The notes beneath the pieces were generated by a model. The model was given only the letters and a program-made list of their open reading frames with translations, made no database searches and was not told where the DNA came from. The position numbers and the translations under genes are program-made. A stretch of DNA of 64,000 nucleotides from Cryptomeria japonica (taxonomy: Eukaryota > Streptophyta > Pinopsida > Cupressales > Cupressaceae). Below are positions 1 to 9,719 of this stretch, in pieces. The number at the start of each line of letters is the position of its first letter. Positions within the stretch are counted from its first letter, which is position 1. Location: the NCBI RefSeq assembly GCF_030272615.1, contig NC_081408.1, forward strand, positions 770,379,336 to 770,443,335, given 5' to 3'.

Positions 1-375
1 TCCAAGTTGTGATAAGTGCAATAACATTTGTAAATGTTTATCACAACATAGTCATGGCACATCCATGACTTACCAGAGATTCAACATGATCAATGGTTGA
101 GATATCACCTACACGTGATATCAGTATTGCCTAACACGCAATACAAGGATAACCATATGAGAAGTGCTTAAGTTCTCATCATATCCAAGTTGTGATAATG
201 CAATAACATTTGTATAAATGTTGTGTCACAACATAGTCATGGCACATCCATGACTTACCAGTGATCCAACATGATTACTGGTTTGACTATCATAAGATCG
301 TCACCTTATGATGTCTACATACAAGTGTTCGGTATCTGAGAGATCGTCACCTCTTAGATATGAACACAGGAGGCA
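1..375 (-). repeat. Hairpin-dense 3' noncoding part of copia element A
   Basis: This stretch follows the RNase H end of element A on the minus strand. It holds a near-repeat with a 183-bp offset (1-90 against 184-274). Nearly every segment is an inverted repeat: arms 8-16/38-46, 50-57/63-70, 101-108/115-122, 124-130/138-144, 157-163/173-179, 289-296/305-312 and 333-342/351-360, with an outer arm 325-330/362-367. The last two main hairpins share the identical 8-base loop ATCGTCAC but have different stems. No ORF is credible here. Whether it lies in the 3' LTR or between pol and the LTR cannot be told, because the element runs off the window. Confidence 0.75.
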
Positions 376-429
376 AGAAGCCAAGAGATAGTCCAAACAT
401 GACAAAGAAGTTTACACCTTAAACATCTT

Positions 430-1126
430 AAATATATGTAAGTATAGATTACAAAGCAGATTACCTTTCTATCATACCTAAACCCTTTCTGAAGTGATCA
501 ACCTTCACTCTGGAAAGTGGTTTGGTCAGAATATCTGCAGTCTGATCTCCTGTACACACATTCTAACTTTATCACATTCCTGTCAACCATATCTCGTACA
601 TAGTGATATGGAATCTCAATATGTTTGGACCTGTCATGAAATACTGGATTTACAAAGAGTTTTATACAGCTTTGATTATCACACTGAATGACTGTAGGTT
701 TCATAGGTTCTCCAAATAATCCCACGAGCAATTTCCTTAGCCATACTGCTTCTCGGGCAGCCATTGAAGCTGCAATATATTCAGCCTCTGTGGAACTCTG
801 AGCTACTGAAGATTGTTTTCTGCTGATCCAGGATATCATGGCTGACCCTAAACTGAAGCAGCACCCTGAAGTGCTCTTTCTGTCAGTCACACTGCCAGCC
901 CAATCTGAATCTGTAAATCCATGTAGATCTATGTCAACCTTTTCATATTTAAGACCAAGCTTTAGGGTACCTTGTAGATATCTCATTATATGCTTTACTG
1001 CAACCAGGTGTATCTCCTTAGGTTCACACATGAACTGACTTAAGGCATTAACAGCATAGCAGATATCTGGCCTTGTATTTACTAGATACATCAGGGACCC
1101 AATCATGTGCCTGTATTGAGTGGGGT
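430..1126 (-). pseudogene. Copia RNase H domain (element A), frameshifted
   Basis: This is the C-terminal RNase H domain of a Ty1/copia polyprotein, the enzyme that degrades the RNA strand during reverse transcription. Visible hallmarks are GSLMYLVNTRPDI near the N-terminus, then FTDSDWAG (catalytic Asp), the SSTEAEY block (catalytic Glu) and QCDNQS (catalytic Asp). The open stretch is 498-1106. Near its end the frame breaks: the usual ADILTKPL motif continues in the neighbouring frame down to about 470, so there is a small indel near 545-560. Upstream coding reads on to about 1126, where it meets the integrase piece out of frame. The gene is broken. Confidence 0.9.
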
Positions 1127-2160
1127 CAGTAGGTCTTGATTCTGCTGCTGCTTCTTAAGTTTAGAATTTGATCTAGTATCATGGCTTTGGCAGCTTCTAC
1201 TATGGTCCTATTTTTCCTTTCAGCTACTCCATTTTGTTGTGGATTATAAGGTATTGTCAACTCCCTCTTAATCCCAGAGTTTTTACAAAAGTCTTTAAAT
1301 AGTCCTGATGTGTATTCCCCCCCATTGTCAATTCTTAAGGTTTTAATTTTGTTTTCAGAGAGATTTTCTGTTAATGTTTTAAACTCTTTAAACCTACTTA
1401 GGATCTCTTCTGATTCTTTACATTTCAGAAAGTAGATCCACGTCTTCCTAGAGTAGTCATCAACAAAAATTACATAGTACAAAAATCCCCCTAGCGAGGG
1501 TACGGACATAGGTCCACATACATCAGAATGAATTAACTCCAAAACTTTGCTAGTTTTCCTAGTACTATTCTGAAATGCATTTTTGGTATTTTTACCTAAG
1601 GCATACCCTTTGCATGCCTCTGAATGATATTGCTTCAACTTAGGTAGACCTGTGACAAGGTTTCCCATGGTTGACAAAGCTCTATAATTCAGATGGCCTA
1701 ATCTCCTGTGCCATACTTCATTTGCATTAGTTGCTTCATGGATCAATGCTAGATTGGGCTCTGTACATAGCTCATACAAATAGCCTTGTCTTCGACCAAT
1801 GACCTTAGCGTCTTTGATGGAGGATCTCTTTGGCCAAGCCAACACCTTGTTTTCCATGAAGGTCACTCTGTATCCTTGATCTTCTAGTGCTGATATGGAG
1901 ATTAGATTTCTTTTGATGCCTGGAACATATAGTACTTCTTCAAGTCGTAGTGACATGCCTGTTTTCAGTTTGATGGTGCAGGTTCCAATTCCTCTGACTG
2001 GATGTGAAGAATCGTCTCCGATGGTTACTTCCTCATCATCTTTCTCTATCATGGAGTCTAGTATTTCTCTAAAGCCGGTGATGTGTCTGGATGAACCACT
2101 GTCAATCACCCATGAGTTAGATTTGTTTGAAGCATGGCTTGTAAGTGCTGAGTAGAGGAC
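1126..2160 (-). pseudogene. Copia protease-integrase (element A), truncated
   Basis: The frame begins with an aspartic-protease active site (WVIDSGSSRH; catalytic DSG). It continues with the pre-integrase block HRRLGHLN and then the integrase core: HSDVCGP (first Asp), a DDYSR block, IDNGGEY (second Asp) and NGVAERKNR (Glu). After the segment AAKAMILDQ the sequence jumps to a tail that belongs just before the RNase H domain. The integrase C-terminus and all the reverse-transcriptase fingers and palm are therefore missing. The frame is offset from gag by one base at an A-run near 2165-2175, which could be a mutation or a programmed shift. The copy cannot support its own transposition. Confidence 0.9.
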
Positions 2161-2173
2161 ATAGTTCTCGGAG

Positions 2174-2986
2174 TCATTTTTCTCTTCTAGATTTCCTCAC
2201 TTTTGCAAATGTGGCTTGCTTCCCTTTCTTCGGACAATTTGCAACATAGTGTCCAAATTTGTCACACCTATAACATTGAATATGTGATAGGTCTTTCTTA
2301 GAAGTGTTCTTGCCTTGTTTAGCTTTTCTTTTCCTGAATTGCTTCTTTTTGTACTTCTTATTGATGTTTGTATTTAGGACTTGCAAGTCTTCATCTATAT
2401 TCTTCTGTTTTATTCCTACCTTGTTCAATCTGGATTCTTCTTGTAGACAGTCATCTCTTAGTCTTTCAAACTTAGGATATTTGGACCTAGCACTGATGCC
2501 TTGGACGAATGTGTTCCATCCACTAGGCAATCCATCTAGAGCAATGAGTGTTAACTCTTTGCTTTGGATGTCGTATCCAAGGGAAGCTAGGTCATCTCTT
2601 AGGCATGATATCCTCATGAAGTAGGAGTTAATTGTCTCCCCTTTGTTCATACTGATATGGTTGATCTCTCGTTTTAATGCCAGAGTACGACTTGCATTTG
2701 ATATCTCAAATGTCCTTTCAAGTGCCTTGAACATTTTATAAACCGTCTCCTGCTTTCTAATGATGGGCATTATATTATTTCTTACCCCATCCACTATTAT
2801 TTTAATAGCCTTATCATTTCCCTCGATCCATGTGGATTTCTCGGTTTCATCTTCTGGTTGTGCACTTTCAGTTTGGACATATGAATCAACTTTGTTTTCT
2901 CTTAAAATCATTTTGATTCTAAACTTCCAAGCTGAAAAATCTTCGCTACCTCCGAGTCTATCTTCGAATCTGATAGTGTTGGCCAT
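2174..2986 (-). CDS. Copia gag polyprotein (element A)
   Basis: This 270-residue open frame is a copia nucleocapsid/capsid protein, which packages element RNA into cytoplasmic virus-like particles. An N-terminal UBN2-type gag region (residues about 5-190) has a WKFRIKMIL block. A lysine-rich linker follows, then one CCHC zinc knuckle, CYRCDKFGHYVANC, near residues 238-251. The start ATG at 2984-2986 lies only about 75 bases from the primer binding site, as is usual for copia leaders. The frame is open throughout, in contrast to the broken pol next to it. It is a transposon gene, not a host gene. Confidence 0.88.
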   Translation of the reverse strand: MANTIRFEDRLGGSEDFSAWKFRIKMILRENKVDSYVQTESAQPEDETEKSTWIEGNDKAIKIIVDGVRNNIMPIIRKQETVYKMFKALERTFEISNASRTLALKREINHISMNKGETINSYFMRISCLRDDLASLGYDIQSKELTLIALDGLPSGWNTFVQGISARSKYPKFERLRDDCLQEESRLNKVGIKQKNIDEDLQVLNTNINKKYKKKQFRKRKAKQGKNTSKKDLSHIQCYRCDKFGHYVANCPKKGKQATFAKVRKSRREK

Positions 2987-3062
2987 TATGGAAATGTGAT
3001 GTAGTTTGTAACTTAGTCCTTGAATTTTATCAAAATTGAATAGCCTTAGGTTCGATTACCTT

Positions 3063-3075
3063 GGCTCTGATACCA
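3063..3075 (-). other. Primer binding site, tRNA-iMet type (element A)
   Basis: The minus strand reads TGGTATCAGAGCC, matching the 3' end of plant initiator methionine tRNA, as in most copia elements. It directly abuts the LTR end (plus-strand TG at 3076), which fixes the LTR boundary. Confidence 0.9.
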
Positions 3076-3718
3076 TGTAAAGTTATTTCAATTTTAATTA
3101 AAGAACAAGTTATGAACTATGAATGCTATATATGGATATGAGGAATTATGTCAATGTCTAATAATTCTGATTTTTATCTGCAGGTCTAAAGGAGAGAAAT
3201 CATTTAATATTTTCTATGTCTTCTCCAAATGAATTCAATTGGCATATATATCATTTAGGCAACCGGTCAATTGGTGTATTGACCGGTCATGCCTTTTAGG
3301 CATGACCGATCAATGCACCCATTGATCGGTGCCTTTACAATTATACCATTAAAACAATGCTGATTATCGGTTCAAAAAACCCCCGATAGCATATTGTAAT
3401 ATCATAATATAATGACTGATCAATTTAATGAATCGGTTCATATAAACACCGATGATTCAAAGTGCACCATGAATATAATCCAACTGGTGCATTTGTTAAC
3501 CAATGTTAATGCCAAATGAAGCGGTGTATTCATTAAACCCGATAACAAATATGCTCGATATAATTAAGCCCGATAACAGATGTGAATCGGTGCCAATGTT
3601 TATGCATCCGATAATCATATGCAATATAAATCAGACATGAAGCATGTAGATAAATAACAGAACAAGGAAGGTTAGGAAGATCTTATCTTGCATAAGCTAC
3701 CATGCATTAACATGTTGG
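3076..3718 (-). repeat. 5' LTR of element A (right edge uncertain)
   Basis: Sequence next to the primer site starts with TG on the plus strand, as an LTR should. The far edge is a guess near the ACA at about 3718, because no second LTR copy is in the window. The block carries about fourteen variants of ATCGGT, CCGATAA and ACCGGTC between 3262 and 3612. Two overlapping hairpins are present: 3278-3293 with 3299-3314 (one mismatch, loop TTTTA), and 3305-3315 with 3320-3330 (perfect 11 bp, loop CACC). These may be U3 regulatory repeats. Confidence 0.6.
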
Positions 3719-3779
3719 GAGTGATTTGACCTCCATTGTTGGCTGGTAACACATTTTCAGAATTATTCTTCATTGCCCA

Positions 3780-4800
3780 ACTCATCCACACTAAGGCGAT
3801 TTTGGTTAAGGGCTGTTTGGAGGAGTTTTTAATGCATTTTCAAGGGCTGCCATTGTTGTTACAGTCTGAAACTCCATAGTTGCAGGTTGTCTTTAGACTG
3901 ATTTTCATTTCCAGCCACTTGCCAAATTGGAAAATTTTACTTGGGGATCATTTCTTATGAGTTTTTTCGGCATTTGGTGGAGCTTCCATTGCTGATCTAA
4001 GTCTGAAACACCACTTTCAAATTTGTCTTCAGATTTGGATATTTTTTACTAGCCCTTTGTTTGTGCCCAAATTTGACAAACTTCACTTTGGGAAGGTGAA
4101 ATCCATCAAATACAGGTGTTTCCTATGACTGCAACAAGTTTAAATGACCAATTTATTGAAGTTGCAGGTTGTCTTCAAACATTGGGCAGCCATTGTTGGA
4201 CTTTGGAAGGGTGTCTTCAGACTTTAAGAACTAAAAAAAGACTTTTCCACACCTTTTTCCACGCATTTTCAGAATTGTGGTATACTTCTGGGCACCATTT
4301 TTGACATTTTTTTGAGTATACCATATTGTCTTCAGACTGAAACTTCATTTCCACCCACATAGTTGTGCCGAAATGTGACCATTTCTGAGTTTTGAAGGTC
4401 AAAACAATTCAAATGCAAGCATGTGACATGGCTGTGACCACTTACAGCTATTGATATTCATCATTTTCAGAGTGTCTTCAGACTTTTTGGAGCCATTTTT
4501 AGACTTTCAGAGGGTGTATTCAGACTTAAGAATCAGAAAATCAGACTTCAATACACCATTTTCTGAGTATTTTCAGGCATTGGAGGGCGTATCCAGACTT
4601 TGACCTCAGAAAATCAGACTTTTATTACAACTTTGATATAAAAAATCAGTCACTTTCTAAGTGTTTCCAGACCTCCAAGTGATATCTCCAGGCTTGGACA
4701 TTCATTTTTGGGCTCCAAATACTTGATTTTCTGAGTTTACATGGGTGTCTTCAGACTTAGCAATTGTGATCAGACTTATCCTAAGTCTGAAAATCGGATT
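3780..4800. repeat. Dispersed GTCTTCAGACTT motif block
   Basis: There is no gene here. The word GTCTTCAGACTT and its reverse or degenerate forms (AGTCTGAAAC, GTATTCAGACTT) recur at least ten times, for example near 4026, 4172, 4212, 4330, 4473, 4513 and 4747. Spacing is irregular and the sequence between is not alike. Its place left of an LTR-like block suggests a retrotransposon noncoding region. Confidence 0.6.
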
Positions 4801-4983
4801 TTCTTGGGGAGAAATTTCCAAATTTCAATCCAAACCTTCATATTTTCCAGAGTTGGTGTTACAATTTTCTAAGATTACCTATCACATGTTGGAGCAAATG
4901 TCAGGAACAAAGTCCTGATGGTGTTTAGATTTCCACTCCATCGAATGATGATCCAATCAACACATAATTTTCAAGGACAATGT

Positions 4984-5440
4984 GATGTCCCTGATATAAT
5001 TAAATAATAAATTTAATTACTTTATTGTAAGGCCCCAAATTTAATAACAAATCTTTCAGGCCCTTTTATTTAATTAGATTAGGCAAGTCTTGGTTGGTCG
5101 TGTCGGCCCGTTTGTAACCCTTCGGGAAGTTTCCCGGAGCCCATATATATGGCCGAGTTAGTCTTTGTCATAGGTATGCGAATTTTGGTATTTTCTCTTG
5201 TTTATGCGAATTCCAGTTAGAGTTCACCTTGTCTGTCATTTCGGAGGTGAGAGATCCTCCCTACTTGGCATCTGCAGTTTTGGTGGGAGTCCTCCTCACC
5301 CTAGTCTACTTTTGTTCTGAGTTTGTGTAATCTGTTGTGCGATCATATCAATATAATTTCCTATGCATGTGCAAATATTCATTATCTACACCTAAGTCTC
5401 TTGTGCCTATGATAATAATAATTCATTCCACTACGCTATA
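4984..5440 (+). repeat. LTR-like promoter block
   Basis: The block begins TGATGTCCCTG, has a TATA-like CATATATATGG at about 5132-5142 and continues into a pyrimidine-rich transcribed-type segment. I could not pair it with a second LTR or find target duplications, so both ends are approximate and the family is unknown. Confidence 0.35.
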
Positions 5441-5489
5441 CAAACTGAATAAGTATCTGAAGGGCTCGAGGGTGGAACTTGGCGAGCAT

Positions 5490-5695
5490 ACACCCACCGT
5501 ACGGCCCACTACCGTACACCTCCATCCAACACCCACTACCGTACCCCCATCCAACTCCAACCACACCTCTACACCTTCACCGTACGGTCACACCGTACTG
5601 CCATTCCTCCTCACACCACCATAAATCCTCTACACCGTACGGTCTCCCTCACACCACCGTACGACATTTGCACCGTATGACCCTCTCCTCATCCC
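5490..5695. repeat. ACCGTACGG palindrome cluster
   Basis: Within about 200 bases, eight copies of CACCGTAC(GG) occur in a C/A-rich background. Three contain the full palindrome CCGTACGG. Two overlapping Pro/His/Thr-rich frames cross it but are a by-product of the composition. The cluster follows the LTR-like block, as other keyword arrays do in this window. Confidence 0.7.
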
Positions 5696-5699
5696 ACCA

Positions 5700-6690
5700 C
5701 TCAGGAAACACAAAAGTTCTGATTGTTTTTTCAGAGTGTTTTGAATCTTGATAATCTGAATCTTTTGGAGCAAATTGCCCCTCTAGCAGGTTGTACCAGT
5801 TTGGGTGCTTTGGGATTTGTGCCATGATGTTTACGAGTGTGTTTGGGGTTTAATTTCTCTCGTCAATCTGTCCTAATTTGTGGAAGACAACTGAAAAAGG
5901 ATTGGCAGAAAATATTGAGCAAAATAATTAAGTTTTGGACTCTATAAGTTGCCGCCCCTGTTGAACCAGCAACTCTTTGCTACAACAGAAAATTCTGAGC
6001 ATGATTTTCTGATCCCTATAGGTGTTTACTGCATTAGTGTTGGCTGTTTATTAGGTCTGAGTGTTTCAGAATCATTTGGCATAATTTATGTATGACATTG
6101 GGCCCTATTGTTGCACACTTGCACTAAGGAGAATTTACAATGGTTGTCGATTGTGTCATACTGAAGCTGCTGTTGACTGTCCCTCTTAATGCCTGCTGCT
6201 CAAGTCTGAGATGTTTTGTAAAGCCTTGTATTTTGAGGTATTTAATGTTGTGGTTGATAATTTCATATATTGTAATTTTTTTCTGTAATGCTTCATTGAA
6301 ATGCTACTTAATTTCACGAGCAAATGTAAGAACATTGTATGAACACTGAAAGATTTCCAAATCAGAATTTCAATCAACAAGAAATTATATTTTGTTCGGC
6401 ATATATACTCTTCCATTGGCAAAACCTTCAAAAAAAATTCAAAGGGTGCATGTTACAACTACACTATAATTATAAACATTGGCCCTTCTGCAAGGGTGTT
6501 CTACTTAAGCTTGGGCAGTCAAGGCATTGATAACTTTGGCACTATTTTGAATGGGGTAATCTCTTGAGTTGCAATTTTTCGATGAATAAGTATGGTATTG
6601 CTGTTTCCCAAAAAAGAACCTTTTCTATTTTAAAAAAGCATTGTTCAGTGTTAAGTTTCTGGTTGATTTAAAGTGCAACTCTGAAATCTT
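5700..6690. other. No recognisable feature
   Basis: AT-rich sequence with short random frames on both strands. I see no domain, repeat or boundary here. Confidence 0.5.
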
Positions 6691-7881
6691 AGATAACGTT
6701 CAGTGGGGATAAAACGGTGTTAGTAAAAATGTCCTCCAAAAAGTTATATGGTTTATTGTTGGACGCAAAAGAGGTTTTAAACAATATTTGTAACATTTGG
6801 AAGCTTGGGGTCTCTAATCCTGATCTGTGTGTTTTGTTCAAGCATCTTCAGTCCCGTGTGTTAACCTACGAAAGTTTGTTTTAGATGGTTGTTGATTTAA
6901 ATTTAAAAGAAACTTGTTACCTTTAATGATGTCGACAAGTCTGGCTTTCCTGTTAACCAATGTAGTATATGTAACTTAGATGAATCCTTTGAGCATCTGT
7001 TTTTTGAACACCCTTTTTCTTTTAATATTTGGTCAACTTTTTTTGGGTAATTCACTAGGCTGGAGTTGCAGAGAGGACTTTGGTTGGTTGGAGATGCTTT
7101 TTGGATATGTCAATAATTTTCTGTTGAGCTTTATCATTTTTGGTTTTTGCTAACTTGTGAAACTTTGTAGCATATCTGGAAAGCTAGCAATGAGGACCTC
7201 TTCCAGGGAACTAGAAGGCTTCTTACTAATGCTCAACTTAAACTTATGATATTCAACATTGTGATGCAGATTTCTATGATATTGAAGAAGGAGAGATTTA
7301 TGATTCTGCTCAGAGAGGGCCTACTATGGTTTTTAAGGACATTGTGAGTGCTCACTTCTGGCCTCAGGACAGGAACAATTTGGACAAAGGTGAGCTTCAA
7401 ACACTGCACAAGTATATGAAGAAGAATAAGGCACCCAAACCTGTTGAAGAAACGGCTGAATTCAGTAGAAATGCTAAAAAACCAGTTGAGTTTGTCCCAA
7501 TTGTGAAAGATTTAAGCCTGGAAGATGACACAGATCCTGTTATTGGCATATTTGACAATGACTATTATGAGAATGACAACAATCAAAAATGTTGTTGGGA
7601 ATAATTTGTTCAATATGTTTTGGTACTTTTGGTGATCTATTTATCTAGTGTTGTCTAATGAGCAACTATTGTTGTATCTGATTCCCATTTTGTGCCCTAG
7701 TTGGGCTGCATGGTTGGCTGGTGTTTTTACCATATATTGTACCTAAACTAGGTTCTTTTTGTATTTTGTCTCTAATATAGAAAAGAAGTCTATATCAGTA
7801 TATCTAATTAGCCCTATACTAGGTGATATGATAGGAAATATGTCTACAAGCAATATCTGAAAATTGTAAAAAAAAAAAAAT
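6690..7881 (+). pseudogene. LINE ORF2 3' relic with poly(A)
   Basis: This is the 3' end of a non-LTR retrotransposon. From about 6960 the plus strand encodes CSICNLDESFEHLFFEH followed by PFSFNIW, the zinc-binding zf-RVT motif found after the LINE reverse transcriptase. A frameshift or stop follows near 7048, and another frame gives HIWKASNEDLFQGTRR (about 7170-7220), typical of the same C-terminal region. An acidic open stretch at 7275-7604 (from codon DADFYDIEEG) may be its tail or unrelated. The relic ends at a run of thirteen A residues near 7869-7881, a plausible poly(A) tail. The 5' part with endonuclease and reverse transcriptase is missing. Confidence 0.7.
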
Positions 7882-8029
7882 TAAAAGCGAGATAAAATTG
7901 AATGCTAAAATTTATCGAATTGAAATGACAAAATCAGAAATTAAATTTTAAAATTGAATGCAACTTAAAAAACAAAAAAAATTCTCACCTCATTATGAAC
8001 CACCTAGCATTATCAAACACCTTTTGTCT
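7882..8029. other. AT-rich spacer
   Basis: Short A/T-rich spacer between the LINE tail and the hAT relic. Nothing is identified in it. Confidence 0.5.
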
Positions 8030-8800
8030 CACCTTCTTCACTTCTTTTGACTTTGATTCAACCGACTTCCTCCACTCCTCTCCACAAACCACCATTGATT
8101 ATAAAGCCTCATAAACTTCCACATCCACTCTAGAAAAATAAAATAGCAAGCATATCTAGACTCCACTAGCTTGAGGAATTCTTTCTTTGAAAAAGACCTC
8201 GATAAAGAAAATAAGTTGTGGTACATATAAACATTTTTATATCCCTAGTTTCAACCACCACTATTTTCACCAAATTTATTTTCCTGATGTCTTTCAAAAC
8301 ATAAACACATGGGGTTCAAAAAATATGTTTGTAAACACTTCCAGCCATCAAACCAACTAGCTTACAAGCACAAGATGCATTAATCAACTTGCACAACACT
8401 AAAAGGCCCAACCATCTCTATGAGCTCCTTCAAGAGTAGAAACTGGAAATTTGCATCCTTGCATTTCCCAAAGCAACCAACAGCTCTAAAGATTTAGGTG
8501 CCAATTGGACATGAACAATAATAATAATGAATAGTCGATGTCGAACATCAATCCACCTATCCACGACAATGAAACAAGCTATCCTAATCCACTTTTGTCT
8601 CATGTCCATCAATAAGTTCACATTGGAATATTGTTTGTCGAGAAGGGAAGTACACAATCAATGTTCTCCACAAGGGGGAGAATCATAGTGTTTGTTTTCT
8701 TCACGTCTTTGAAATATTGAGAGTGTGCCACATGAAATGGGATAGCATTGGCATTAATGAATTTGACTACAAAATCATCAACATCCTCGTGTATGATGTT
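8030..8800 (-). pseudogene. hAT-family transposase relic (DUF659 type)
   Basis: Read on the minus strand from 8800 down, broken frames give a series of hAT/DUF659 landmarks in the expected order: NANAIPFHVAHSQYF (about 8740-8700), then RHRL preceded by VDRWIDV (8600-8540), then NFQFLLLKELIEMVGP with VVQV (about 8455-8390), and FLKLVESRYACYFIFLEWM (8180-8110). At least three frameshifts or stops separate them. Family members are cut-and-paste DNA transposases, or domesticated derivatives of them. The copy is dead. The N-terminal BED zinc finger would lie upstream; a weak CHFC...H candidate sits at about 12240-12290 on the same strand, beyond an LTR-type insertion. Confidence 0.72.
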
Positions 8801-9079
8801 GGGTGAAAATTTTGTACCCCTGGGGGATGTGCAAAATTGTGGTTTCAGCCACAGTGAGAGTATGATACTCTCCTAATTTAGAGAAGGCTCCCCCTATCTA
8901 CAAACTAATTAAATCTAATATGGGTGAGACAGCAGTCTTTCTTCTTCTTTTCAAGAAAAACTATATTGTTTTCTCTTCACAGAAAAATAATAGCAATTGG
9001 AAATAAATAACAGCAAACACAGAAATAAGACTTTTTTGTAGGATTTTTGGAACATAAAGGGAAGCAAAGTTTTCATGAA

Positions 9080-9560
9080 AGCACAAAGACTTCCGTCACT
9101 TCCCCGAGACAGGAAAATAGAAAAAAAACTCAAAGTCTTCAACTATCTATTCTCCTATCAACCTTTTTAGATGGTTTTCTGCTAACTAAGCACAGTATGT
9201 AGCAACTCAAAGTCTAACTACATGATGCACTTCACCTTACATGCACAAGTCTTAAAAATAGAAGAAGCACAAAGTCTACAAGCTATCTTCCCACTTGAGC
9301 TTTTCCACACTAGCTTCAAATATGATAAGCAGCTCAAAGTCTGCAAGACCAAATCTGAAAACCAAACATATAACTCTAAATACAATTAGCAGCTCAAAGT
9401 CTGCAAGATTGAATTTAAATCCCTCTTGAACAATAGAACAAAACTTGCAATCAAATCTAGAAAATGTCGTCACATAACTTGAATTGGCACAAAGTCTCAA
9501 CACAACTTGCCTCTTTTATTGAAAGCAATTTGATTTACATCTAAGCTCAAAGTCTTAGAG
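9080..9560. repeat. (A/G)CTCAAAGTCT motif array
   Basis: Eight copies of CTCAAAGTCT or CACAAAGTCT occur, near 9084, 9132, 9206, 9268, 9335, 9395, 9490 and 9546. Spacings are mostly 50-95 bases and the sequence between copies is unrelated. Two neighbours share the longer form AGCAGCTCAAAGTCTGCAAG. Confidence 0.65.
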
Positions 9561-9719
9561 TGCACATACAAACTGGCAAAATTTTGTTGCGTTGCCAAAA
9601 GATATAAATTACAAAAGACCCCCTCAAGTATTTATAGGAGAAGAACCTTGAGAAAAAGGTGAGAGGATCCTAGCTAACTTGAGAAATTATCTCAACCACC
9701 ATGACTTATTCCAACTACA

